Assembly: GCA_033032175.1 (NCBI GenBank)
Contig: CM065320.1
Location: 5,704,001-5,768,000 of the forward strand
Source of the DNA: Saturnia japonica
Lineage: Eukaryota; Arthropoda; Insecta; Lepidoptera; Saturniidae
Direction: 5' to 3'
Length of the DNA stretch: 64,000 nt
Both the position numbers and the translations under genes were made by a program. The notes under the pieces were generated by a model. That model was not told where the DNA came from and made no database searches. It saw only the letters and a list, made by a program, of their open reading frames with translations. Positions 31,367 to 43,287 of this stretch are shown here, piece after piece (positions within the stretch are counted from its first letter, which is position 1; every line of letters begins with the position of its first letter).

Positions 31367-34300
31367 ATGTCACCACGTCTCAAAATATCAAGTTATGTTA
31401 TCGAGGTAAAGTTTTCTCTTTTTTAATGTTATTCAGGTCTTCTTAATTACATTTGGTTTTGATATAATATATCCAACTTTCGTAGTTCCAGTATACTATT
31501 ATACTTATAGTAAATAAATTAATTTGTTAACCTAGTACGTCATCAATTCAATTTTTCTTTAAAATAATAGAATGAGATCTAGTTTTACACCAGTAAATGT
31601 TTACGAAATAATGCTATAACTGGAAAATAACTTAATGTATATTGTTCAATTAGAGGCTGTCTACAATAGACACAAATGTGAACACAGGATGTCTCTACGG
31701 CCTTATGTACGATGGCACTTTGCTAGTTGTTGGACTTAGTTTAGAATTATTTGAAAATGAGAAAAATACTTATAGTCAACTTCTACTGAACCTGCCAGCG
31801 AAATAGAGTTATGCGGCGTTGTAAAATTTAGTGAAAATTTAAATGGATCAACTATGAAGGACATTTTACAGGTAAATTGTACAATATAAACCTTACAATA
31901 TATATAACATTTCACTTATGTTTAAAACTGTTTTTTAATCAAAATTCTATTTTTCTAGGATGTTGATATAACTGATAACCCATTAGTTATTACTATCAAT
32001 GAAAGAAAAAACATGAAAGCTCATTTCTTAGTGCATGATAAGTTTGAAGAGACAAAGCATGAAGTGCTTGCAGCAGAGGAAATGTGGAAACAATTTCTTC
32101 ATGTAAGACTGAACACAGTGTTGCCTTTGAGTTGTGAAGCTACAATAACTGGAGTGAAAACTATTCTTCAGAACAAAAGGAAAAAGGTTATCAGTTTTTT
32201 ATACATTACCTTGTTAAACTGCTATAATTACGTTGAAACAGTAAAACAATCATTTGTAATAAAGCTTTTCTTAAATATTACTTAATACTCCTGTATGGAA
32301 TCTTGTACAGTGTTCATAATTTACCTACCTATGAAATTAATGATTCTATGAAAGGTGTTGGATATATTTTAGACTAATTATTAAACAAATTAAACTCATG
32401 TAAATATTCACGCATCTTTAAACTAATTAATTCTTCTTTTAATTCACAATTAGTACATGTTTTAGAATAAAAAAATTATAAGTATAGTTCTGCACTAAAA
32501 GTAAATTTTGTTGTCCATGATTTCACATTTTCTCATTAGTTTTGTGATCACTATCATAATGATAGCCTGATTTATAGTATGATTCAACAGTAACTAGAAA
32601 AAAATAAATTAGTTAGCTACCAACTAATAATTCTTTTATGACTAAAAATTCTAACTAAATGTCACTATGCTCAATATTGTTATATCCCTAATTATTACAA
32701 ATACAATGAACATGAAAGACAGTCTATAGATACAAATGGATTACACAGGTCTGTGCTGAAAAAGTTTTTTGAATAATTTGTGTTTAAATGTGTTGGTGTT
32801 AACCTGTATTATGCAAATATAAGCTTTATTTTATTGTATAACATCACATTTTATTGCACTTAAGTTGAATAAATAAAGCTCTTTAATTTAGTAAATTAGC
32901 TTGTTTTTTAGCAACATCAATTCCATAGTCTGTATTTACAGCCTTTTATCTATGAACAACCATCCTATACTCTGTGACTGATCATTCTATAGACTATGGC
33001 CAACCTTCTTGGTCAACAGCAAGGTTATACAAAATTCCCATGTTATATTTGTGAATGAGATAGCAGTACAAGAAATTTACATTGGGTAAAATCAAACTGG
33101 CAAATTAGAATTTAGAGTAAAAAATGTTATTAATTCTAATTTGATAGACCCTGATAAAGTTCTGCTTCCACCACTTCACATCAAACTTGTTTTGATGAAA
33201 CAGTTTGTGAAGGCATTGCCACAAGATGGAAATACTTTTAAGTATCTGTGCTCCGGTTTTCCTAATTTATCTGATGCTAAGTTGAAAGAGGGGATATTTA
33301 CGGGACCTAATATCAGGAAACTTGTTAAAGATGCAGAATTTGATAAAGTCATGACAACCTCCGAAAAAAAGGCTTGGGATGGCTTTAAAAATATCATTTC
33401 TAAGTTTTTAGGTAACTTAAAAATATTGTCCAGTATATATTAAATGCCTATAAAAACGTTGGTTCTAAATCAATGTGTGACTTAAAAAATGAATTTTTAA
33501 AATATAAGTTTAAAAATTCATTTTTTAAGTCACATTGATTGTTTCCCAAAAAATCTGGGCGATTACAGCAAGGAACAGGATGAACGGTTATAACAAGACA
33601 TCAACTATATGGAAAGTTGGTATCAAAGTCCTTGAGTCGTTAATATGATGGAGGACTATTGTTGGATGTTGTACAGAGAGAAAGCAAAAATTCATTAAAA
33701 AAATTCATTGTTATTTAATTTAATAGCAACAAACATTAAAACTTAGTAAAATATTCGTGAATAATTTTCATTCTTTTTTTTTATTTTTGCTCAATACATT
33801 TTAAATCAAAAAGCTATATTATCTAATCTTGTAAATTTGACGTTGTATATATCATATGACTATTGTTTTTTACTACTTTTAGAACATTTATAAGAAATAA
33901 TAAAATTGTTTGAAATCTTTGGAAAAAAAGAATCGCAGACCTGTGTTATCAAGTGTGAATTACAATAGAAATATAGTACAAGTGTGTCAATAAAAAATTA
34001 ATAAGAAATCAAAAACTAACTCAATTCCTAATAAAATTGATGTAAAATGCAACCTTACTGTATATTTTAAATTTATAGATTGCCTCGGGTCAAGTGTCTT
34101 TCCATGTTGAAAACACACAGGTTTATTTGTTTGGAGTTGCCTCAGATGTAGGATTAACGGGTATTAGCACAGAAGCTACTATTGGTGAGCTTCTAGACTC
34201 CATGAGCCCTGAACAACCTAAGAAGAAGAAACTTAACACAAAAAATGTGGTCAGTATTTTAAAAAGGAAAACATAACATTTTAGTATTTTGATGCTGTAG

Positions 34301-37300
34301 AAACTAAAATGTTATAAACTAAAAATAAAATCACATTATTATAATGAAATATATATATATTTTTAGGAAATAACACCAATAAATATGATATTGAAAACAA
34401 CAAAAGACATGTTGTCAGATAAATTGGTTAAAACTGCTGTTAAAATGATGACAACACAGCGCAAACGTAAGTAAGGTACTTTGTTTTATTATAACTCAAC
34501 AGTTTTGGAGAATAAATAATGCTAGCAGGTTTAGCATTAAATAAAACCAAAATTTTCAACTTTCAATAGCAACATTTTTTTTTTGTAACTAAGTTGGCAA
34601 ACCGGCATATGGTATGCGGCTACCATAGCTTATGGACACTAGTAATACCATAGGTATCACTAGTATGTTGCTGACCTTGAACCCCCCATACCCCAAGGAA
34701 CTCTAGAAACCCTATTCATAGTTGGAACTCTAAAAGTAAATTGGCTGCAATCTTTTGTAGAGTGGAGGTATTCTACCAGTTGAATGTCTTTGTTTGCTAA
34801 GTAGAGAGAAATATCAAAGAAATATCTTTGTACTTTACATTTCGTCACTAATTACACTGTACACTTTTATATTATTAAAATAAAATTTGTATTTGAATAT
34901 AATATAATGTAGGCTATAATAAAACTATATTAATTTATTATTTTATTTTCAGCTGCATATTATATAAGTATGCCATTGAGAATAGACTCATTAGCAATAA
35001 TACATAGGAATACAAAGCTGTTGGAGTTGTACTCAGTTATGGTAGAAGCGGCTTGCAGGTCACTTAGACTATTGGAAAGTGTCTTAATAGAACAATTAGG
35101 TTTGTATTATTCTTATAAATTAACAAAAGTTGAATTAGGTTTATTATATTTTTATTTTGAATAAGTTTAGTAATCTAATATGTCTTAGCCTAGTCAGTAA
35201 TTTTGTCTGTCATGGGCATAGACTTATAGAGATTTTTTTTTTTTGCTATGTGATTGAAGTTTATTTTATTACTAGCTGTGCCTGCGATTTCGCACAATGA
35301 CAGACGAATGCGTAATGCTTATAAAAATCGTAGTTTCTTAAATCTTTAATAACTTTCTATTGAATGTTGATATTGTTTTTTTTTTTTTTTGAAAAGGCTC
35401 AATTATTTCAGGTGTTAAACAAAAAAAAATGTAAAAATTTATCCAGTAGTTTTTGCATGATGCGTGCACAACGGCAAACACCAATAGACACAATAAATAA
35501 CCAAACCAACTGAGCAGCCCATGCGGGTCATGCCTTTACATTTCGATTTTTCATCATACCCTCGATTTTGTACTAAATTATTCGATTAACTTCTTTCAAT
35601 TGTATTCTGAAAAGTTTGTTTGCTGATGATTATCTATTTAAAATGCAATACCACCAGTATTACAAATCTTTTGAGCTATTTTTAACTACAAACAACATAA
35701 CTTTACTGATCATACAAATATCTATCCATATAAATAAAATGATTGAGGTTAGCCATTGTGCGCTCATCACGCAAAACTACTGTATAGATTTAATTAACAA
35801 CTGTATCACAGTTTCAAAATTTCAATATAACAAAGCAGATTCTGAAATATTAATAATCCTTCGCTATCTGTATTTTTAGGTCAAGAAGGAATTGGTGATG
35901 GTGCTGGTTTACGTTTACCAGAAATTTATCATTTCTTACCACAAGAAATTGGTCATTTCATTACAAAAATAATGCCAAAAGGAATACCAGATGAAAGTAT
36001 GGGTAAGTTGCAATTTTTTTTAAGTAATAAAAATGTTTGAATACTTGAATATTTCTGTCTATATTAATTGATTTAGTTAACTCATTTAAGCAATAATAAT
36101 TTCAGAAAAAGAACGACGTTTACTACACGAACAATTAGGATTACCAGTAAATAGGCCTATTTTCCGTAGGGGTAATGCATATACAGATAAAACTAGTACA
36201 CATTTGATTAACCCCCATGAAGCAGTTACAATGCCACCTTCGAAACCTGATGTTACAGTTGCTTTAGTGAGAGGAAAATACACTTATCACCACTACATGC
36301 AAGATAATTTCAATGATGATGGATGGGGTTGTGCATATCGTTCAATGCAAACCATATTCTCGTGGTTCAGGTAAGAATAAGAATTTAGTTGGAATAAATG
36401 CCCATTTGCTATCTTGTTAAATAAACAGAGGTTTAGACCAGTTTATATATTTTTAATGATTCGGCACTAAAATCATAGTTCAAGTATGAATAACAATTTA
36501 GGTGGAATAAATGCCCATTTGCTATCTTCTTAAATAAATAGAGGTTTATATCAGTTTATATATTTTTTATGATGCAGCACTGAAATCGTGGTTCAGGTAA
36601 GAATAAGAATTTAGTTGGAATAAATGTCCATTTGCTATCATGTTAAATAAATAAAGGTTTAGATCAGTTTATATATTTTTAGTGATGCAGTACTAAAAGA
36701 GCAATATCAGCTATTGAGAAGCAAGTTGTAAGCCACAATTTATTTCATTGTAATTTGTTTCTGCGACTACTGTAACATGCTTGCTCAATTTATGGGCTGC
36801 ATTGTTATTGTATTTTACTGAAATTTTGTACACACGAAGTATAACTATGTCATTTCTTAATTAATATATAAATTGTCAATAATATGCGTAAAAATACAAT
36901 TGCGAGATAAAAATAATTACTGTGTAATAAACGCATACGAAGCCGCGGAGCACCTCTAGTCTTCTACACAAATAATAAAATTGAAGTGTCTGTCACCCAC
37001 TATAAGCATTCTTGTCTTTAAAATAACTTGGAGCGGGGGTAGTAAGACTCGTGCGTGTGCCCGATTTACGGTATTCTGTAGTCCACGCGAACACAGACGT
37101 GGGCACAGCTAGTCTGCATAATAATTGTTGGTGCCCTTAGTTAGCGAGCTGAAAGGATGGAGGGTGTTAAAAACTTTATGCGAGCATGGTGAATTAGGAT
37201 AAGAACTCACGGAGTTGCCCCAGATTCGGGACCGCGGCTCTCTTAGAAAGCAGTAAATTAAGTAGCACATTTCACCACACGTCTTACGCCCGTGGCGAGT

Positions 37301-38333
37301 ACGGATGCTTGCGATACCCTTGACGTCTGCGGAGTACTAGTAGAACTGGGACGGGGTCACCCGCGAGCTTGTCAGTAGTAGTAGTAGTAGAGCCGTTGGT
37401 TCGCGAGCGACGTGGGGTAGCGCGCGGGGATTGGTCTATCCTACTGACGTCAAACGTAAACAATCGCTCGACTTGCGATCATCTCCTGCTAAGTTTAAGC
37501 TTTTTTTAGCTTTTCCTCAATTGCGGCGGCTACGTGATGACACAAACCTGTGGTGTCATGAGTTTTGAAATAAAACAGCTGTCCTGCAAACACGGCAGGC
37601 GCAGATATGAACTGCTCCTTCAGTTCTTAGCCTTAGAATGTAGTCTCTTTTTCATACACTTTAATTATACTGGCTGACGGATTACACAGGATATCAATCT
37701 CGCTAATTTTTTTTTCGGCGCTCTGCAAAAGCCATAAACACTTGACAGATTACTAGTAAGCTGAAAAAGATTTTTTATTTTCAGGTATCAAGGATATACA
37801 AATATTGAAATTCCAACTCATAGAGATATCCAACAGTGTCTTGTGAAAATTGGAGATAAACAGTCAACATTCTTAGGCTCGAAGCAATGGATAGGATCTA
37901 CAGAAGTGATGTTCTGTTTGGAAACTCTTCTGGGAGTACAGTCTCGAATCATTTTTGCAAATACTGGTGCAGAGTTACAAAGTTATACACACGAACTTAT
38001 TCATCATTTCCAGAAGAATGGAACACCTGTAATGATTGGTAAGTTTTAAATTTCTCTAAAAATAGAGGTATCCACTCTAACGAATATTATATGATTTTGT
38101 ATTCCATTTAATGTTCTTTAGGTGGTGGGGTATTGGCGCATACAATTTTAGGCGTTGAATATAATTCTGCAACAAATGAAACAAGGTATCTCATATTAGA
38201 TCCTCACTACACGGGTGCAGAAGACCTTGCCATTGTTGTGAATAAAGGATGGTGCGGTTGGAAGAATTCTGACTTTTGGAACAAAATTGCTCATTATAAT
38301 CTTTGTTTGCCTCAAACAAAACCGGCTCTTTAA
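31367..38333 (+). CDS. Ufsp2: Ufm1-specific protease 2 (one apparent base missing in exon 2)
   Basis: Cysteine protease that matures UFM1 and removes it from targets, acting mostly at the endoplasmic reticulum. Ten exons: 31367-31405, 31654-31871, 31959-32186, 34079-34249, 34367-34466, 34953-35099, 35880-36002, 36106-36370, 37785-38038, 38122-38333. The peptidase C78 domain is in exons 8-10: YHHYMQD, the catalytic Cys in [33 protein letters not shown], and the catalytic Asp/His in [11 protein letters not shown], ending [13 protein letters not shown] and [12 protein letters not shown]. The N-terminal part (CGVVKFSEN and others) is the family's substrate/ER-targeting region. All phases agree except exon 2, which is 218 nt where 219 are needed: the frame runs LLLNLPA into TAG (31804), while [10 protein letters not shown] continues in the next frame. 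If that base is restored the length is 585 aa. Confidence 0.93.
32930..33443 (+). mobile_element. Coding fragment of an unclassified, probably transposon-derived repeat in Ufsp2 intron 3
   Basis: Reading through a few frame breaks gives [20 protein letters not shown] (cut short by frame changes), then an open stretch 33141-33443 with [40 protein letters not shown] and [18 protein letters not shown] recognise this as a protein fragment that recurs in many arthropod and cnidarian genomes, generally as uncharacterised repeat-derived protein; I cannot assign a superfamily. It lies in sense orientation in an intron and keeps no exon structure, so it is an insertion, not a Ufsp2 exon. Confidence 0.6.
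33471..33537. repeat. Near-perfect hairpin
   Basis: The arm gtgacttaaaaaatgaattt (33477-33496, continuing to 33501) is followed after 7 bases by its inverted copy, which ends aagtcacattg (33537). It sits about 30 bp past the end of the repeat-derived coding fragment and may be a remnant of an element end. As RNA in the Ufsp2 intron it would form a long AU-rich stem. Confidence 0.8.
35276..35790. repeat. Interspersed repeat debris in Ufsp2 intron 6
   Basis: 35276 starts actagctgtgcctgcg and contains 'atgcttataaaaatcgtag'. The phrase 'atgattgaggttagccattg' with 'atcacgcaaaa' at 35740 recurs at about 39216-39250 (atgattgaggtttgtcg, gtcacgcaaaa), where 'ctacgatttttataagcatt' also appears inverted. 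A related block is at 47785-48030 and 52469-52714 in Slc30a9. These are copies of one dispersed family, class unknown. Confidence 0.5.
36361..36700 (+). repeat. Three tandem 113-bp units including a duplicated splice donor
   Basis: Units begin at 36361, 36474 and 36587. Unit 1 contains the last 10 bases of Ufsp2 exon 8 and the donor (cgtggttcag|gtaagaat). Unit 3 repeats those bases exactly, creating a second, intronic donor at 36596/36597; unit 2 is mutated there (catagttcaagtatgaat). Shared words in all units are 'ggaataaatg', 'ccatttgctatc' and 'cagtttatatattttt'. Use of the downstream donor would retain 226 nt and hit a stop at once. Confidence 0.85.
36955..37520. repeat. Insertions in Ufsp2 intron 8: deleted copy of family A and a GC-rich block
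   Basis: 36960-37115 is an internally deleted copy of the repeat at 8760-9290 ('attgaagtgtctgtcacc', 'cttgtctttaaaataacttg', 'gggcacagctagtctg'). From about 37130 to 37480 the sequence is far more GC-rich than the intron ('gagttgccccagattcggg', 'acgcccgtggcgagtacgg') and holds a short (gta)n run at 37374-37389. I recognise no protein in it; it may be another retroposed fragment. Confidence 0.5.
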
Positions 38334-41029
38334 AATTTTTATATTATTCCATATTTTATAAATAACTTTAATATGATAATTCTGAAATTTAATTTTAATA
38401 TATAAATAATGTATGAAAGAATTATATCAACAATGTGAATGTATTGCATACTAGATTGGATGATTGGAACAATAACTCTGACGAACTGACATCTAACTTT
38501 AACATTAATTAAAAACTCATATTACCGGTACTCGAGATTTATTTGAAACTTGAATAATACTGTTTAGTCGCCAAAGATAATAGATTGAATACTAAACAAT
38601 AATATTAAAGAAAGAGTAGGTAATGGGTAAAAAAAACATTTATTTTTTATTGTTTTAATAGAGTAAATTTGATTGATGTACATCCATTCAGTGGAGCTGT
38701 GATAATGGATTCTATAATGACTTTTAATTCCGTATGCATTTCGTTTTTAACTTAATTGAAACAATTATATTGAGAATAATTAAGAAAATTGTAGGGTTGA
38801 TTTAGTCGTATATTAATTTATAAATATTAAAACATGACACAAAATTGTAAGGGTTGTGACGGTAGGTTATGGTTCTCTGTAATTTTAAGTTATCTGTTTA
38901 GTTGGATGTTGTTGTTTTTTGCTAATGAATTGTAATTTGGACGATAAGGCAACCGTTTCACTTCCTGAGATTTTGTTTTCATTCAATATAATAAAATCAG
39001 TTTGATTTAGTGTCATATTTATTGTTTATAATTTATTGTGATACAGTATCAAGTGTGTATGTAAAAACTTAATGGAGTTGTTGTATTTTCTACAAATTAA
39101 ATTATATTGATAGCATATGGTTTTTTATAATATTATATATTATACATTAATTATAACCCATCAATCTTTATTCCTTGACTCACGAGATTTTTTAAAATCT
39201 ATATACATATTTGAAATGATTGAGGTTTGTCGTGGAGCGCGTCACGCAAAAAATACTGGATAAATTTTGATCCTTTTTGTTTTACTGCATAGATCTTGGT
39301 CCTTAAGTTTTAAGAAACTACGATTTTTATAAGCATTACGCGTTCTTCTGGTGTGAAAACCTAAAATAAGTAATAAACAGTTCCATATTAATTTTTATTA
39401 AGAACACAGATTTTACATGTTTATACTTATTTCTATGCTATTTATTTTTAAACATATTAAATCACAGATGTTAAAATTTACAATGTTATTATGAATAGGT
39501 ACAAATCAAGGCACTTAAAAAAAATTATGTTCATTGCAGGTTCAGCTTGGAATGTCGTATTTCTAAATTTCTCTTCAATAAATTATTTAAGACAATAAAT
39601 AAAATAAATTTCAGAGATACCTTCATTCGAGACCTTAGCTAGATCATAAATCTTTTACAATTCTCTTTTCAAATGAGATAATTTTAATTTATATTGTCAG
39701 CTTACATACTTCGGATCTTTTTGGATTTACACTGATCTTTAAGATTCTGTATCAGCGGGAACAAATCTTTTAGAACGTCGAAGAAGTAATATAATTTCGA
39801 ATGTTAGTAAAATAATTATGTGCACGATTGACGTACTAAAAAGGTCCAACTTTAAGAATACATGTTTCCAGAATTACACCATTTAACTAGAAGTTATGAA
39901 TTTCCTAATTCGTCAACAATATTTCGGAACTTTTTCACTTTTAGTGCTTGGAACATTCGTCTTAACATGAACTCATTTTCAGGACTGATCCAACTTATAA
40001 TAAGTGGGGTCAATGACAAGGTTGATTTCAGCCTGTAGTTTCACTGGCTAACAGTAATTTATTAGCAATATTTTTTCTAATAACCTCTGATATTAAACTA
40101 TTCTTCATAATAATATAAACATCCTATGATTAGGATTTTTGCCTTTGATAATTTTGAGAACCGAATATATTAATTCTTAATTTTGTTATGAGACAAGGTC
40201 GCCTTGCATTGCACTTCACTTTGTGGAAGGGTCTTGCCATCACTAGTAAATACAAGATATTGTCACGCATAAATACAGTAATTCTTTATCAAATTATAAT
40301 CCCTTATAAGTTTCAAAAAGGGGTAAATTTGAAACAGTTACATCTGTGGTGATAATAGTTTGTGCCTAATATGCGTTTGAAAATATAACACGCTAATTGA
40401 ACTGATGGCAATATTAATCTGAAAATGAATTAAAGGACTGATTCGAAAATTATTTACAAAGAGTAAATAATTTTATTACTAGTTTCTGAAAAAATATTTA
40501 ACTGACTGAATTATAATTATGTCAGTTCAACTAAACAAACTCAGAAATAATAAATAACCACATGAATATTATACATTATCACAGAAAAAATAAAACAAAT
40601 AAGAATACATAATTGTGTAACTAATTAAATTTTCGTAAGTATGCATTAATTAAATAATACACCGGGGTGGAACATATTTGTTACCTTATTCTTAAATACA
40701 GGCTGTCGTAAGGTTTACCTACAATTGTTTATAACAATCAATTGAAAATTCAAACTTTATTAGAGATAGGTTATGTACATAATACTAGAGTATAAAGTAT
40801 ATAGTTAAATGAAAATAATAAATAAATAACAATGTCATATTAAGATAAAAACGCATTATAATCATCAATCTTCATCAGAAATTATATATTAATAGATATT
40901 TCAAGATGCGATTACATCAATAAAAATTTATATCGTTATTCTACAGCTAGCCAAATTGCTTGACGTTCATGGTAAATCAGTAAATGCTCCACTCCTTGGG
41001 GGTCGTAGCGTAAAGTTATATATAGAACT
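38334..41029. other. Intergenic region between the convergent genes Ufsp2 and Slc30a9
   Basis: 2.7 kb of AT-rich sequence with no coding potential. Around 39210-39360 is a copy of the dispersed repeat seen at 35276-35790. Elsewhere I see nothing I can name. The Ufsp2 3' end should lie in the first few hundred bases. Confidence 0.5.
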
Positions 41030-41520
41030 AGCTGTGCCCGTGGACTACAGAATGCCCGCGCGAATCTTGCTCCCCCGCTCTCGGCTGTTTTAAAGACAAC
41101 AATGATTGTTGTGGGTGTTTCTTAGAAGATAGATGTATACTCTCCCGGAATTTTTGTAGGTCTTTTTATGCCTTTGATTATGTAGTACATTAATTTGCGA
41201 TATCTTTTATGGTTTACTCAGCATAAGCCATTTAACCGCCCGATTTGATTCACCATGGCCAGTTTTTATTTATTTGGGCGGAACCCTAATTTTTTTTTCT
41301 AAAATAAAACCTATCTATCTAATTCAGCTATCTACCAGTGAAAGTCCCGTCAAAAACGGTCCAACCATTTCGGAGATTACCCGGAACAAACAGACAAAAA
41401 TTTAAAAAATGGGATTTTTGTTATAGCTATCGTATATACTTTCATATGCATTTAGTAAAAAGCTGTTATTTTGACATTACAAACAGACACTTCAATTTTA
41501 TTAGTTGTATATAGATATAT
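41030..41520 (-). mobile_element. Interspersed repeat, inverted copy of family A
   Basis: Complement of the block at 8760-9290: begins actagctgtgcccgtgg at 41030, with 'gtagtccacg'-type, 'ggtttactcagcataagcc', 'ggtccaaccatttcggag' and 'acagacacttcaatttt' near 41500. No coding capacity. Confidence 0.55.
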
Positions 41521-41699
41521 AACCTTCCCCAATAAACAGGCTATAAAAGGCGACTAGTTGACGTGAGTTTTTTATTGTCCCGTAAAGTGAGAGTTTGCTA
41601 GACCCTTTCCATACCATTTTGAGCACTGATAATTTAAAAAAATTCAGACAGTAAAGCAAACAACTCGAACAAATACCCCAATTGTGATTCAGTTTCAGT

Positions 41700-42960
41700 G
41701 ATAATGCCGGATTCTCAGCGTTACTCAGGTGTCTAAAATTGTAGCTTTAATTGAAAATGGTTACACCTACAATGAAGTGGCTCAAACATTACGAGTGTCC
41801 ACGTCTGTGATTTTTCACAATATTAAACGATACAGGCAGACTGGAGAATATACAAGACGTAAAGAACAAGGTCACAAAAGAGTAAAAACAGATTTATTAT
41901 AAGCAGTGTCCTCAGAAACTGCACTTCAACTTCTCCTGAGGTACGAAACAAGCTGCAATAAGTTCGACAAGTGAAAGTTAGCGCCAAAACAGTTAGAAGA
42001 AAACTAAAGGGGGCTGGTATAGCGGCGTGCTTCCCTCCAGAGGCCTTTTGCTCTCCGCAGATCATCAAGTAGCTCGGTCCAGCTTTGTTTATTCGCACCG
42101 AAATTGGGATGACGTTTGAGGAAAAGTACTCTTTACTGAAAGCCCAGATTCTATCTTAAGTCGGATGACGGAAGGGTCAAAGTATGAAGACGAGCAGGAC
42201 AAAGATACGCCGAGTCTTACATTGTTGGAAGAGAGCCTTATTTATGGTGGAGGGTCAGTAATGGTTTGGGGTGGTATTTGCTTAGGATCACGTACGGAGC
42301 TACACATCGCGTAGAATACAGGTCCCTGATTGCGGCAAGATACGTAACAGACATTTTAGAGCAGACTTTTGCTTCTTTTCATGGAAGATAATTTTCTATT
42401 AATGCTTCGTCCTCACACTGCGGCGGTAGTATCTGAGTACTTTACTGAGGTCGGATTTCAAGTTTTGGTGTGGCCAGCACGCTCGCCAGACCTAAATCCG
42501 ATAGAACATGTTTGGGATAAACTGGGAAAACAAATTAAAGAAAGAAATCCGGCACAAAAAACACAACAAAGATAGAACCTAAGGAACTTCAAAACTGCAT
42601 TGGTTGAAGAATGGAACCTAATGAGTTTCATTGACAATTTACTAAAAAGTATGACGACGAAATGAAGACGGATGCGGCAAATTTGACAGCGAGAGGAGGA
42701 GTACTAAATACTAACTGTGTCACCCATTATGAGAAACACTTTAGAACAATATTCAATTTTCATAATATTACGTCAAAATTCCTTACAATTCAAATACTGA
42801 GCTTACTGCCTCTAATTTGTTTTTTTATTCCGTTTAGTCTAATTTTTTTGTGTTCAAAATTGTTAATTTAATTAATTGATTCTATTCAACGCTTTAATTA
42901 GCTTCACTATAATTCACTTTAATTAGCCCCTATTTTATTGCGTTCCTCTAAATATGTCCA
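41700..42960 (+). mobile_element. Dead Tc1-type transposon
   Basis: Transposase pieces in several frames: near the N-terminus TQVSKIVALIENGYTYNEV and QTLRVSTSVIFHNIKRYRQ (helix-turn-helix), in the middle GGGSVMVWGGICLG, and at the C-terminus LRPHTAAVVSEYF and WPARSPDLNPIEHVWDKLGK, where the Asp of SPDLNPIE is the third catalytic-region motif of DD34D transposases. Stops and frame shifts are many. The right end, 'gttcctctaaatatgtccat' (42943-42962), looks like a Tc1 terminal repeat; I could not find the left one, so that end is probably truncated. Confidence 0.8.
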
Positions 42961-43287
42961 TGAGTGTAGTTTATTTTAAAAAAGTACCAGCATGCATTTC
43001 TTTATGAAAATGTTTTCGTGTCATTCGTAATTGAACCCATTGAACATATACTAAGTCGTGTCACTAAGCAAAACTTACGTAAGTAAATGAAATTAAAAAA
43101 ATAATCATTTTCATTTTCGTTGGAGATGTCCTGTGGATGATTTCATTGGGAAAAGTTTTACCCAAATTCTTATTCTCGTAGATCGCAAAGTTATATTATC
43201 TAATTTAATACAACAATACACTCATTCAGCTGCTTTACATTTAGCAAGACCACGTGTTTTTATTACTATATCCAAGTGTAGAGAAAT

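Noticed and set aside
33141..33443. The 100-codon ORF as an extra Ufsp2 exon
   Set aside because: The neighbouring Ufsp2 exons join in phase without it, and its sequence belongs to an unrelated dispersed repeat.
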